This document shows positions 18,486 through 33,400 of a stretch of DNA of 64,000 bases, piece after piece. The DNA comes from Ricinus communis (Eukaryota > Streptophyta > Magnoliopsida > Malpighiales > Euphorbiaceae): NCBI RefSeq assembly GCF_019578655.1, contig NC_063259.1, positions 27,453,277-27,517,276 on the forward strand, given 5' to 3'. Numbering within the stretch: the stretch's first letter is position 1; the number at the start of each line of letters is the position of its first letter. A program made the translations under genes and the position numbers. The notes under the pieces were generated by a model. The model saw only the letters and a program-made list of their open reading frames with translations, had not been told where the DNA came from and did no database searches.

Positions 18486-21400
18486 CTGCATTAGAGAAAA
18501 TTTCTGTCAGGAACTAAAGAGAAAGATGCTACCTAAATGTCATCAAATTATTTGATGCAAGAAACGGAACAGGTCCATAAGATTACCATACCATTGTGCA
18601 TACATAGTATCCAACAGTTGTGAAGTAGAAAGAGAGCATTCTGAAGAAATCGAAAAGTTGTCCAAGCCTATAGACATCCCTGCTTAGGACTTGCTCTCCA
18701 TTTCCTCCAGCAACTTTCCCTTCGAAAAGAGCAATCTGGTTCAACCCAACATCTCTCCCCTTTCCAACCTGCATGAAGCTATATATTAAGAAAACGGAAG
18801 AATGCAAGTTCAAATACAAAAGGAAATAACAGAACCTAAAACGTAAACCTGGATATATTCGTGGTGCGTGATATTCCCTTGCCTCAATGTAGAGTTAAAC
18901 CCTGCAGTTTCATTTAATATTACAAGCAGCATTTAGAAACAAGAAACTGAAAAAAATGTGTAAAAGCCCATCTACCATCAGGCTCTTCCATGCAAGCCAA
19001 ACACACCATCCCCTAGAGGAACTCATACTTTTGGAATTATTTCTTCCAGAAAAAACCAAAATAGGCATGGCCAGTAAAAGCAAGTAATCCTTGAAATCTT
19101 ATCTCTAATGGATAAGGCACAACATACAATACATAACCCAGTTTATTTATGAACCACTGACAAAGAAAGAAAATAAAATAGTAACCAAGCAAAGAAGGTC
19201 CAACTTAGCTGACGAAGATAACAAAGGTTAAGAATTTACTATCAATGCTCTGGATTGCAAGTCCTAAAACAGGGACAAAGCAACTTTCGACTTTTTTGTT
19301 AACTTGCTTCAATCTATTTTTTCTTCTTCTTTAAAATGCTTTTTGCTATTCTGAAAGGAAATGAGCCACCATTGGTTGTAATTGCTTCTAAAATTTTTTC
19401 ATGTGAACTAAAACTCACAGATTTATCGAGTGTACTTTCTTATTGTCACATTTGCTCTAGCAAAATCAAAATTTGCTGCATTACTTTCAGAAAGCAAATC
19501 ACGAAAAACAAAAGTTGAAACCAAGGGTGCCTCAGTTTAAGATCAGATGCATCATCCATGACATAAGACAATAATCAAAACTTTAAGCAAGATCTATACT
19601 TTTCACATGCATAGTCATTCACTAAGAGAGGATTCCAAGAATGACATAAAATATGAATGTGAGATAAGAGGAAGAGGAGAAAGGTCTGGACTGGGAAATG
19701 GGATTAAACATACATCATTGTCATCCTTAAATATTACCTGCAAATATATCTTCACTAATATTAATTACACGCGATGCCTTGCTAATGCCTCCTCGAGTTA
19801 TATGAAATATTCGATCAAAGACATCTGGATGGCCATAGTGCATGCGGACTCTGCAAGATTTGTTATAATTGAAAAACAAATTTATATGCTCATCAAATAT
19901 TTATTTAAGAGAACTTAACACAAATGTGCAAATCACCACATGCATAAAACAAAAACGAGAAGGTTGCAGACTACTCACTTGAGAGGACTTGCTAAGACAC
20001 GTTGAGCCAGTGTTACAAAACTAGTCTCTTGATTGGACATGAACCAGGCTAAAGATGAGACACTGCATAAACACATTCAGAAACATGTAGTAGGAACATC
20101 ATCTAAGCAACAATACCATAGCCACTAATTGTACAAGAGAATGCATGCCAACCTTCCTGTAAAAACATGCTCTCTTACACCAAGAATGGTGGGAGGTCGA
20201 ATGCCGTGTTTCGCTTTAAATTCCTCCAAAAGATTTCTCATTTTCATTGCCTCTTCAAGGTAGTTGTCCTATACAAAGGCACAAGTATGAGATTGCATAA
20301 TATCATCCCAGCCAAAGATTAAATCCTAAGAACTACTAATAGTTCCACTTGATTCTTTGGAAAGTAAGAGAATGAAAAGCCAAATAGACATACTAACAGG
20401 AAAGGAAATCAGAACTATGTGGTGAGCGAAAGAATAATACATCACAAACTTGCCAAGGGGTCTTTTAAAAGAAAAACCATCAGCTAAAATCCAAAAACTA
20501 TTCATAAGCCGACAAATATAGGAACATAAGAAACATTTTGAGAATTTTAACATCCTCTCTAAATTATTGAAATATATATGAGATATATTATGATTAACCG
20601 GGGTCAAGAAAATAATTATAAAGAACACTATTACTACTCATTTTCTCAATAAAACAACCTTAAGAGTTTGTTTGTTGTGGAGGTAAAGTAATGGGTAGCA
20701 TTTAAGGGAGAATAGTTAATGGAGTAAAGAATTTGTTACAGGAGTAACATTTAATTGTGTTTGGTTGGAACTTAAAAAGAATTGGATAGAAATAGAAAGA
20801 CAAAAACAGGACCCACATCTTCATTGGTTTCCAGGAAAAAGAAAGAATGAGACCGCATTTTTATTTTCTATATAATACTCTATTTTGTCAATCTGGGAAA
20901 CGGTCCTATTTTGATAAGAATGCAAATGAAGGCTGCATGACATTAACATTGCATGCCAAAGTGAAAAGAAAAATCAATAAAGGAACTAAGAAGCAACATT
21001 AGTACATTAGCATATGAGCATGTATATAACCTGATTCATGTCAATAGTTTGAATAGCTTCTCCGCGTGTAAAAATAATAGCATGGTTTTGATTCTCAGGC
21101 TTCCCTTCTCCAAGCTTTGGTTCTCCAGGAAGTTTAATTGAATATATTTCCTAAACTCAAAAAAAAAAAAAAAAAAGAGCACAGTGATGCCACATCTTTA
21201 AAGCAGTGCCTAAGTGAAGAACATATTCATAAACTTTGTCGAAAAGCAACAAGTAAAAAGTACACATGCCACTTAGAGAAAATAATTTAAAAGTGAAGGC
21301 CAATATGCAATAGTAGGAAGAGATGATCATGAGAAACACAACTCAAGTGTGATGCCTCACAACACAGCCATGCAAAATAATTTGACTGAATTAACTTGTA

Positions 21401-24400
21401 AAGTTATAAGCAGTTGAGATGGACAAGTAGCAAAAAAAAAAAAAAAGACCTGCAATCATATGCGATTTATTCATAAGACTTGCAAAACAAACCCACAACC
21501 ACCCACAACTTCCATGATGAGTAATTGCTAAGCACATTAAACATTTCAACTATTCCTCTCAAATACAGGCCATGCTCCAAGAACCCTAGTGCTTAAAGCA
21601 ACTAGAAAATATCTGAAAACATCAAATAAATCCATTAAGTTGTCATTGAATTGCTTTTGGGGCAAAAGCAACACAGCAGCAGGCGCAACCATAAGTAGTT
21701 GTAATTGAAAGCTTCTTTTTTTTTTCTTCAGGAAATCAAAGCACTAAATAAAATTATCAGTTCAATAAAAGCAATTTTCTACCTGATCTTTTCCATGTAT
21801 ATCAGCTTTAACAAGCTTTGAATAGAATTCCTTAGAAACCTTTCCGTCAGCAGAGCCACTCTCCTCCACATGTATGAATGCAACTCGAAGTGCCTCATTT
21901 CTAAAGAAGAAACTGAAGTGAGTAATTATATATCGAAGCCTTAAAATATAAATTACTAAATAACGTGTCGTGATATCAAAAATCAACTATTAGGATTAAC
22001 AGGCATGAACGTTTAGTAAGATGTTTTACTGAATCAATTTTCAATAGAATTTCCCATTTTTATTCCAAAACTTTCAAAGCTAAACAGAAAAGAGAGAAAA
22101 CAAGCTTAATCAAGGGAAGTACTACTAATTTTGTCAATGTAAAAGAGTCAAAGATCAGTTTTACATGACCATACAAAACTCGTACATTTTTCTCCTCATC
22201 TCTGTTTGTGTCTGTTATGCACAAGTATATTCAACTTACTATATGTGACTTGCCTTGCATATGACATGTTAGTAAATGCTTATTGATAAAACACAAGGCT
22301 TGTCCAAAAGGCCTGACAAGAGAGTTTCGGTAACAATCACTTCATCCTTCATCACTAACCATCCTTGCCATCAAACACCTAGTTTCTCTTTCCTTTTTTC
22401 CCCGACATCAATTTTTAAATCAGAAGTAACTTTCAGACAGGTTTCATTCATCATCATGATCCAAGGACACCAGAAAGTTCATTATGATCTCAGGCCTCTG
22501 CTGGGCTCATCATAATGAAAATCCTTAGCCCAGCATTAAAATTCATGGACGAGTTAGATGTGCAACAAACATGCACTTGATAACAATCCTTACAGCAACA
22601 TGGCATAGTGGAATGAAATCTTGATCTGAACATTTGAGTAGAAGGGATCATAGTCTACTTCTAAATTTAAGGCTTTGGCATATTTGTGTAAACCAAGACA
22701 CTATTCCATTTCCAATGTAAACACAATGCATTCAGCAAGTTGCCAGAAAAAAAAATGATCAAGTTCTAAAAAGCAAATAAATAATAAAACAAAAAATTAT
22801 ACCGCTGCAACAAAAGAGCAATATCAGCAGCCTCTTTATCTTTCCGTTGCTTCTGTTGCCCGTAAATTTGGCATGATACCACATAAGTGAACTTCAAGTC
22901 GGCCTGTGCCCTTGATTCCCGTGATAATTCGAATCCTTGAGTGGCGAACAAGCCTGTTTGACTATGATCATCCACTGCAAATGCAAAATGAAACATGCAA
23001 ACTGACATCTTACCTCTGAGAGAATAGAACATTATAGGCGAGAAAAGTAAATACCTCCTAATGATCTCCTCTCAAGAAAGCTCTGCAGCATCAAAGCCCT
23101 TCTGTAGTACATCATACCACGCACTGTTCCCCCCCAAAAAAAATAATAATCAGGAAAACAAATTAACTAAATATATCACTATCCTGCACGTATTGTGACA
23201 CAATAATATGAAACTATAGGATCACAAAAAGAAGAAAAATAAAGCAATCATATAGCATTTATATCAGCAAAAACTAACCAGTCCGGGCAAGAGTCTGCCC
23301 CCGATAGGATGCCCAAAAACGAAGCTCCAAAGTATCACTAGAATTTTTCTGAAAATCAACTTCCCCAGTAGACTCTCCCCTACCAATCCGTTCCAAGAAA
23401 TTTTCCCATTCATCTAGAACAGAAGTAATCATAGCCATGAACAACAAAGACATTTGATGAGCAATCAAGCAGGAACAAAATTAGCACTAAGTATGGTATA
23501 GAACAGAATCTTCTTCACATACTGGAGACTCTCTCATTAACATTATAATGAAATAAATTCAGAAAACAAAAGTGAAAAAAAAAAAAATTGATATCCTTTC
23601 ATGTGCTTTTCTTTCTTAAAATTTTTTTCGAGATCAGACTGCCAACAGATATACCCAGGACCGTTTAACTGAGAAAAAGCATGCTTGTCTCAGGTTCAAC
23701 TTTTCCACAAAAAGCAAGGCATAAAAGAGGATTTTATGAAATGCCGAAAGATAGGGAGTTTTATAGATGTTTTAGCCTGTCAGAAGTTTTTCAACCCATG
23801 CAAAGTAGGTTAGGTATTGATTTGACCAAAATGTGCTGCTTTACCAGGAGATTGGTTCTATTTTTGAACTTTACATATTGGTACCTAAAATCTCTAAAAT
23901 TGTTTAGAGAATGAGAAGTTTCATTCATCTCTCTACATGGTATCATTCTTACTCATCCTTCTATATCATTTGACCTTGCTCAATAACACTGAGGGAATTG
24001 CTATGGAGAGTTCACTGGAAAGGATAAGGAAAAAGAGATCGAAATACCTGGGAAAATTTTCTGCAGATAGAAAAGAGTTGATATCCCATCCTCATTTTCA
24101 TCTCGCAACTCGGAGTAACTATAAAGCACAGTCTCACTATAGTATGGCGTGAACACACTATATAAAAACAGTATTACATAGTTAAAGAACTGTAAACGCA
24201 CATATACACAAACAAAGAGATGCATCAAATACTAATATGGGAAAGTTTCCATTGACGCACTACATCATAATTACCTAAAAGGTATAATTTCAGAAACTGG
24301 TTTTGCTGAAGGCATATCCATAAATAGTGAATTTGTAAAAAACTGTAATCTTCTTCTGGCTTCAAGATTCTTCGGGATGTTAGCTGCAGTGTCCTTAACA

Positions 24401-27400
24401 GTAAGAAGAAGATGCAAACGTTTCACCTGCTCTTTCTGTCAACAAACATAAACTACACATGTAAATGCAAATGCCACAAGAAGCTAAGAGAAAACAAAAG
24501 AAAAAAAAAAAGATGTTTCAAGCATCTTTACAATTTCTGGATCTTTTGGCCATTCTATTGTAGAAAATAGGCGCCCTTCATTTCTTGCTCTAGCTAAAAT
24601 ATTCCACGTATCAAGCTGTTCTCTGTATCAATAAAATTCAAACAGAAATCAAAATACTGGCAAACTAAAAAGTACCTCAAGTTTAATTCTCAAGCAATAT
24701 AGCAGGACCAAGAATACCTCAGATCAGATGACAGCAGATCATGAGTCACAACCTCATAGAGCTGAAACAAAGCATTTGCAGCACCTTTAGCTAGTTCAGG
24801 TTGGTCTCTTATCTGTCACAAGTCATTTGCCTTTTAGCAGATGTAATTTTGTAAAACAGAATAACATGATAATCATAACTGTGTGCCCAAATCAAAAGCC
24901 TATACAATTGGATGAAATGCAAACTATCTTTGACATGTTAATTAAATGCGGGTAGATTCAGATGTTATCAACTTGGCTTGGCTTAGTTGATACACCTGGA
25001 GTTAATTCCAATTGTACGTCATAAATGCATTCAGATGTTTGCAAACAGGTCAACCATTTGGAAGGGAAGCCTATTCCAGATAGCTTCCAGTCAAATCTGA
25101 ACCCAATTATGCTCTTTTTCAAAAAAAAAAAAAAAAGGACTGAGCATAGATACACAAGAGAGCAATTATGTCGGGTAATGAGACCATAGACTAAGAAGAA
25201 TCAGCGTAATGAATTCTGGTACTTAAAACGGTAATCATTACAGATAAATAACAGATGCAGAAGTCAAAAAGAAATTATGTGGATTTACTTGAACGCCTCA
25301 TCAGTCAAATAAGTAAATGAAAATGTCCTGCGAATAAAACTTTCTCCAGTCCTCTACTAAATTTATGTATTTATTACAGGGGGAGTAGCTCATATCCACT
25401 GTCTCACAGATTCCACATATAAACAATCCACAAATACATAGTTTATCATAAGAACACATTCACTCTTCTGAATTTGTGGCCATATAACACATCAAACAAT
25501 TAGAACCCCAAAATTGAAAAGCAAAGTTGGCAAGCGAAGATAACATTTGCAATTTTTCCAACAACCGCAGAAGAGCTCTCAAAATTGAATCAGAGACTGA
25601 AAAATTAGATATTAGGAATGCTAACTATGTTACCCAGCCAAACAAAATAATCAACAAGGCCAGGAATTGCATCAACAAGAAACAAAAGGAAACAAATGAA
25701 ACAGTCAACACTGCAACAAGGACTATCGCTAAAGCAGCCATTTACACCAGTACGAGGAAATGTAAATAGTCTACTTGAGATTTGGGTAACTTAACCAGAT
25801 AGGAAAGAGAGCACAAGCAGAGATAAAAATGTTATAGTGAATCATTGTTCTTCTAAATCATGAGATTTTAATCACGTTGATGCTTATGGTGTGTGAAGGA
25901 TCCTGCTTCAGCATGAAACCATATAAAAGAGTAGGAAAAGGGTGTATGGCCTCGGATCAGTAGGAGGTGCTTTTTCAGGTAAAATCTACTTTCCCACCAT
26001 GCAAAATAACCATAAACTCTAGCTAGCTTACGACTACAACTCTCCCAGTTTGGGTATGGGAAAAGATCAAACCACTCAAGGAACAGTATTTGCATGGCAT
26101 AAAGCAACAGGTACATCAATTTACGATGTGCTATGATACTAGTGGGCAAGATATGGAACTTGAATCCCACATTGAAAGTACGGGATTTCAATGACGGATA
26201 TATACGGACTTAGGCTCTCATGATGTAAGATATCTGATGATGAATGTAAATAGCATTTGATACCAATGTAGTTTGGAGAATAATTAATAAAGGAATCCTA
26301 TTTTATATATTGCTTTTGTTAGATAAAGAACACAGATATACACCAGCAAGAAAACTAAAATTTTGAAAGAGATATTGTGAATCAACCCTCGAAAATGAGG
26401 AAAAAAAATGATCGCCGAGGTCCAACTTATTTGAGCAAGCAGATAAGGAACAAGATATGGTCCATCTGAAACTAGAGTTAACAATATTAATTCGAATAAT
26501 GCAGCACTGTAGAAAAGCACACAGCATACCAAGAGTCCAGTTAGTGCAGTAAATCTTTGCACCACAAGAGGAAGCTTCTTAAGGGTTAAAGTTACAACAA
26601 GTGATCCCTCCAATATACTGTTGTTAATCTCCCGAAAAATCCTTTCAACCCTATCAAATGGTAGAAGCACAACACCAAAAACAAAAAGCAAAAAAAATAA
26701 GCATCTGTAGCCTGCTAGAATCATGGCATAAAAAAGATTCAAATGCTCTTAAAATATAATATATATATATCAGATGCAACTGAAATTTTACTACTTAGAA
26801 GTAAAAGAAAATAGAAGTTCATGAGAGCACAATTCTGTAAAGAGATGCATACCAGAGTCTCCCTTCACCATTAACCAGAGAGTGTAAGATTTTCTCAACA
26901 CTGTAATAGCACTCCTGAACTGCATATGCCATATACTCATCCCTACATATTCTGTTCCAAAGATCTGCTTGAGTATCTTTGCAGTCCAAAGCCAAATCAA
27001 CTGCTAACAAGATCTGAACAATTTATAACAGAAAAGGTTTATCGACTCAGGTTCACTAATAAAAGATTGTTTTTAATGACCAGCAATAACTCACACCTTA
27101 CTACTCAAAAGAAACAAAGGCCATTGAACTAATCTTAAGCTTCCTGTATTGCTAGGAATGGAAAGTAGGTCCATCTCCCTGAAATGATAACAAACATGAA
27201 GTAATAAATGAATGTGGAACCGAAGAAGTGCATATATCAATACCAACAAGATGAAGCATACATGTCTGATCTACCTGTTACTAATAAAATCTTCCTCGCG
27301 CAAGCTTTTGATTATCTCATTCCAGAAAGGAGCAAACATTGCAGCATATTCTTTATTTGTATCTTGAGATTCCTGGACAAAAGCAGACACATTAATTCAT

Positions 27401-30400
27401 AAGAAATGATAATAGGATAAATCCTAAGAAATGGAAAATAATCCAACCACAACACTGAAAATTTCTTGGAAGGAAAAGAAAAAGGACAAAAGAACCTATT
27501 GCACACAATAATGTGCAATTCAAACATTTCAAACATATATCTGTTCATGCACACAACTGAATAACAACACTTATTGAGCTAAAAAAATACAAGGTTGCTT
27601 TAGGTACCACTTTCAATAAGATCTCATGACGGATTAGCCTAAATTATTCTCCAAAAGAAACACCAGAGAAACAAAGTTTAAGCAAAGTGCATAGAGCAAC
27701 ATGCAAGAACCTATTTCTTGATGCAGTCATGCACGAACAAAATTCATTCATATAGCAAAAACATGCACATTTATTGTTTCAAATGATTTGCAACTGATGT
27801 ATCAAAATCCCCAAAAGTTACATGAATTCTTACTGCATTAGAAGCTACAAAATGGAATGAGAAACAGAGAGGCCAATGCTTATGAAACTGTAGCATTTCA
27901 TCCAGCTTATTAGTGATCAGTTTTTTATCACATTTGGAACTGTATGTATATGAGAGAACCAAAGACATCTAGAAGTTCAAGCAAAAGCAAGATCCAGTGA
28001 CCTAAAACTCATTATATGACCTAACTTAAAAAAATAAAAAAATAAACTTCTGAGAAAAAGGAAAAGGAAAAATAAAAATATTAGATTACCTGGGATGCTT
28101 GTTGACTGAATGGCATCCTGTAAGAGTTCATTAATGCAAAGTTACTAAAGAGAGATTACAGAGAAAAAAGTAGAAATTTAATTCAAAGCTACTTCAAATC
28201 ATAGAATATCAGGGCACAACATGCTCTTAAAGGTGGGCACTGTACTCAAAAGGACCAACTCTCATCCCGAGTACTAGCAGTCCATGACTTTAGAAAAGCC
28301 TACAAATCTGATGACAATTTAAACTTATAAAACTCAATGCTATACAGCCCATATGTAAACAGAAAAACTAACCACCACCTTTTTGCTTGAAGGGAGACCA
28401 GATTTTTCACAAATGCCTCTGGGAAGCTCTCAAAACGTTTATGCACCATTTCAAGTGACCGTATCTGTCGTATGCAATTACCACAAATAAAAACCATAAC
28501 AACAGGGAAATGTGAAGTCAGACATTGACAGAAGTGGGCAGTACACATGAGAAAAGAAAAACTGAATCCCTCATTCATTATGAAACAAAAATTTGCAAAA
28601 TTGCAGATCATCTGATACCTCGCCTAAACGACCCCGTGCGCCCATTATGCCACCCACAATTGCAGATAAAAGAGTGTACCAAATATGAATATCCATAAGA
28701 TAAATCTGGAAGAAAGAAAATGAAAAGTGCAAAATGAGAAATCACCAAGTTACCATACTCAAAGATTTGTATTCATCATGCTTGTATAAGCTTATGATTG
28801 CCTTGCACGAAGAATTTTTATGACAGTAGAATTCAACCAACATGCTTCTGTTTCACTTGATTTAAAGTGTTTTCTTTTACTCAATCTTAAAGAATAACAG
28901 TCGAGAAAATTTCAAAAGATTGCTTTGTACTAATTCCACTAAGCAACCTAATACCAAACTCCTTTTGAGGTGCATGAAGCTAAAAAAGGAAAAACAGTAC
29001 TCACAGCAATAACAGGAGCCCACAGGCTAGCTATGGTTAAGGCATGATTATTATCTGCAAAAATGATAAGCAGAATCAGTAACAGACACTAACTTTTGTC
29101 ATGTGAAGAAAAAAATTAATTCAGGAACGCTGTAGAAGGGAAAAACAACAATGCTTTAGAGGTTATATGTTATAGCAACAACTCCAGAGCTAAAATATAA
29201 ATAGTTGTCATTCTCTAAAACATCCTCGCCATCTCAAGAATGCTAGAGAGGTTCAAGACACTTACCAATTACCCTCCCTTACAGGGTTCCAAATTCCAAT
29301 TGGAGAAAGCTATAACACTTCAAAGACACGAGGTAGGTTCACTATAATAAAACAGTAAGGGATGAAATCATTCAATTCTATTTTAACCTCCCAACAAAAT
29401 AACGAAACCTCAGAAGACGCACATCCTCCAAATTGCCTTCCAAGTTTACTACCTTCATAGTGGCCACCACCTGCAAGATTCTACTAGGAATTTCAAAATA
29501 CCCTTCTTGGAGCCCCTTATCAGATCTCATATCCCCTAAGCATATCTACAGCCATCTTATACAACTCAAACCTTTTCCCAAAGGTCTTCTTTTTCCAATC
29601 ATGAGCATTCCTCAAATGACGGCACATTCCATCCCCAGTGCTAGAAGATGATTATACTCATGACAACAGCAAAGCATATTGATTTTATCCAACACACAAA
29701 GTTAAAAGAACTGATTCCTTAGAAAGCATACATGTGATAGTGCAATAAGTTAAAGCTAAAAAGAATAAGTCAGCATAACCTATACAGAAATACATAAAAG
29801 AGTAGCCATTCTAAACCTACCACTTCCTAGAAAATTGCCTTCCTGCACCATCCTCACCATGCTGCGAGTATATTAAACCTTTATGCTCTTTCCTATGTTT
29901 AGCAATAGTAACAGGTCTCCAACAATACCTTCTCCATCACAAAATCCATAAGCATTCCAGCCACAAAGTTTTAATAGATTGCTTAATGACTATCTATATC
30001 TTTTCACAATCTTTTACTTTTTATAGATATTCAAGTCAAAAATCAGATACATTGTTAAACCTAAAACTTTTTAAAACAAGGCTCAGATTAAACAGAAGAT
30101 ACTAGAAATGTACATGGTCGTCTTCTGATCAAGAATGGGTATGAAGTTACCCAAGAAACTAATGTTCTAATGAGTAGCATGAAGCCATTTAGAGCGATAA
30201 AACCTGTCTTCCGATCCTTGTTTATCTAATGTTTAAACACGCATCTCTTCCTACCAAGAAACTTGCCAGACTCTTGCCCTACTCCCCGGATGTGATGGTG
30301 CTGCTGCCAACACCTGCCGCTTAAGGCATTTATATGCACTACCCTGTTTGCTAATATCCTTTTTCATTCACTATTATGATTTTCTTAAAGTTTCATGCCC

Positions 30401-33400
30401 TTATTGATACTTACAGCAAAGTCCCATGAATCCTTATTCAGGGTGGCTTTTGCTTATCGCCATTTTAGAAATTTAGGTAAGACACATCATAAAACAGTCT
30501 TGTGGTACCTATTGTGGATGTCATAGCAACTAAGAGATCTGGGTTTGACCTAATAGGGGTTAAATCAGCCAAATGATATAATATTGGGTCAGTATCAACC
30601 AAATGAGATATTTCATTTATACTCATCTAAGCTAGTATCTAACAGTTCATGCATTCTATACATGGCAGTGGAATCATCCAAGTGCAGAATCTAATTTAAT
30701 CAGTAATGAATTCAGGTTTTCACAATGCATGGGACAAATTAGGGGCACTGCACAAAGTTTACTTATCAAAACAATTGACCAAATTTATCAAACAATTTTC
30801 TGAAAGCAGGATGTTGAGCTTTCTACACTATAAATCATGATAAAGTCTTCTGTATCTCAATTCTTGTATAATAATAACTAGTGATAATGAACAACTCACA
30901 ATTGTTGCAGGATGTTGCAACAATTGTGAAAAATTCATTTAAACCAAACTGCCATTATACCACCAGAGCAGAGGTCAACAACATCATAACTAGTGATAGT
31001 GAACAACTCACTCTTTGATATCAAATCATGCCATGAATATTCCACAACCCGAAGTCCTGTGATAGCATCAGTGGGGTTGACAAGAGGTCTAATCTGCACC
31101 AGCAGTAATGATCATAAATTTTATTATTTCAAAGTTCTGATAAATATTTCACATGCCAAAGCAAAACACAGAACAATATCGCTTAACCAACAAATTCAAA
31201 AATGAGATACAATCACTTGCCTGGAGAAAGTAAGTGAATGTGAATTTGCAGGCGAGAACCACCAGCCAGAATAGGACATACCTGCATTAGTTAACAGATT
31301 TTCAAATATAAGATTCCCGTAATAAGAATAATCACATTGAAATAGCACATCAACAAATTCTATTGAATCCCGCTTCTAATGAGAAGCATGAACCTTTCAA
31401 AGTCACTAATAATGAATTCACATGGCTGCCTGCAAAGCATGCTTAGGACCAACAAGAACCACTGATGTTTTCATATATATATCGTCAGTATGAATAAAAT
31501 GAATGACATGAACTTAACCCACATCAGTCAAGCACAATTGAGAAGATATAGAAACCTTTTCTTTATAGAAGCAGAAAGTTTAGAGCATATAAGGGGAAAG
31601 ATAGTGTAAGGCATTCATCTGAAATTTTACAAACAAGAAAAGAAATATAACAATGAAGGAGCAAAGTCAGTAGACACTGAATAGAAGACATAGAAGCATA
31701 TGAAAAATACGAATGCAAACATTCCACAGTTCAAATAAACAAGAATATGCACCCTAAATGCATTTCCAGAAAACACATAAGAAATTGACCAATTAGACAA
31801 ACCAGCTCTACAACACAGACCAAAGGGCAGCTGATGAAAAATTAATCTAGCTCGGAGAAACAACAGAACAATTGAATATTTTCAAAAGGTATGGCTTAAA
31901 ATACAGACCTGCAATAATCACTCATTTTCTCAAAAAGACCCCGTCCAACAAAATAACGTTCCTGAAAGAAGCAATATATTCCACAGCAACTAATCAGTCA
32001 TCCTGATCTATAGTATCTTCAAACCCTATCTATAGAATATTACCAATCATCCTTGGCAAAATAAATTCAATTGAAATTACCTGATAAATCCACTTAAAAA
32101 ATTGAAAGAATGATTGATCAGAAATATCAGACAGAGTATGGCAAGCTGGAAATTTGAGTAGCAAAGCAAAGACTAGGCGCAAAGATGCATAAACACCCAA
32201 CACAAGTATATATATCCGGAAATACAATGAATTTGAGTTCCTTTGATCTCTTTCGTCCAGAACCTTCCTGCAATAATTTAACAAAGCTAAAAACAAGTAC
32301 ATATCCGTACAGCAAAAAAATGTGCAGCACATAAGAAAGGAAGCTAATTAAAACAATACCAAAAACTTACACGTAAACATATGTTACAAACACTGAGCTC
32401 AAGCCCCACCAAAAGAACCTAATAACAATCCTTGAGATAGCCATGCCCCGTGCTGTAGTATAAGCCCCAAACATAAGTAGGACATCTAAGCAACCTGAGT
32501 AGCCAAAAATGGACCAATGACAAAAGGAGGAAATGAGTCTTAGCCTCCTAGGAAGGGCCGCATCAAATAGTACATCCAAAATACAATTTCCAAAATAGTG
32601 TGGAGAAACTATACTCTCTATGAAGTTCATGATGGCAAATGAAGGTCCAGTGCTAAGTACTACTTTAAAGGTATCCAAATCGATATCCCCATCATGGAAT
32701 GCTATAATCGTCAATGCCTGCAGTCAATAAGGTAAAAAACAAATTATATTTAGAAATGAAGATCTTCACTCCTAAGAAGAACACATGAAACTGAAATTCA
32801 GAAGCAAAAAATTTCACCTGGAACATCAAAATCAAAAAGATCCAGAGCCGGTGAAAACTTCGATATAAGTGAAGAAACGTACGGTGCTCAACAAAAGTGC
32901 TTTTACCAGTCTGTCAATTTATGAAATAAAGATAAGAGAAAAAAATATTCAGCTAAAGAAAATGAATGTCCAGAAGATACACTCATTTGCAATAGAACTG
33001 GAAGTAAGGAATAGTAGGCAAACCAACATCACCTCCAATGCAGAAACACCAATAGATATTATTTTACCATAATGCAGCAATAGTACAAGTGGCTGTTTAT
33101 CATATTCAAATAGCTTAAACAACATTAATTTGAAACTAAAAATAATTTATTAATCAGCATTAGGTACCAAGTGTCTAATTTGCAAAATCCATGACCGTAT
33201 TGACACATTAACTGCAACTAGTGATAATTGAAATCTTAATGATTGTCAAATGCCCTGTAGTATAGAAATTATTCTAGAGAAGATATGGAATTGGCCATAA
33301 CTTAAATATAAGCTTTGGTAAATGCAATCTCCCTTGGACTGCATGCACCAAAACTATTTAGCACACCTACTTCCAATGGGAAAGCTAATGCTGCCACCAA

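Larger units (their letters stand above)
18592..28464 (-). other. CALS10: Callose synthase exons 22-41: central cytosolic catalytic loop (aa 751-1480)
   Basis: Exons: 28379-28464, 28090-28117, 27275-27372, 27097-27178, 26853-27013, 26530-26650, 24718-24812, 24532-24622, 24275-24435, 24048-24157, 23279-23413, 23055-23123, 22803-22974, 21783-21900, 21031-21150, 20153-20268, 19979-20062, 19738-19850, 18849-18901 and 18592-18768. Family-diagnostic segments include FTPYYSETVLYS, LRFWASYRGQTLARTVRGMM, FTYVVSCQIYGQQK, GKPENQNHAIIFTRGEA, RMHYGHPDVFDRIFHITRGG and KGRDVGLNQIALFEGKVAGG. These are the conserved GT48 glucan synthase blocks. Confidence 0.92.

Noticed and set aside
25868..26191. 107-residue minus-strand frame in callose synthase intron 27
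   Set aside because: Lies inside an intron next to LTR-like sequence, with no recognisable domain and no splice support.
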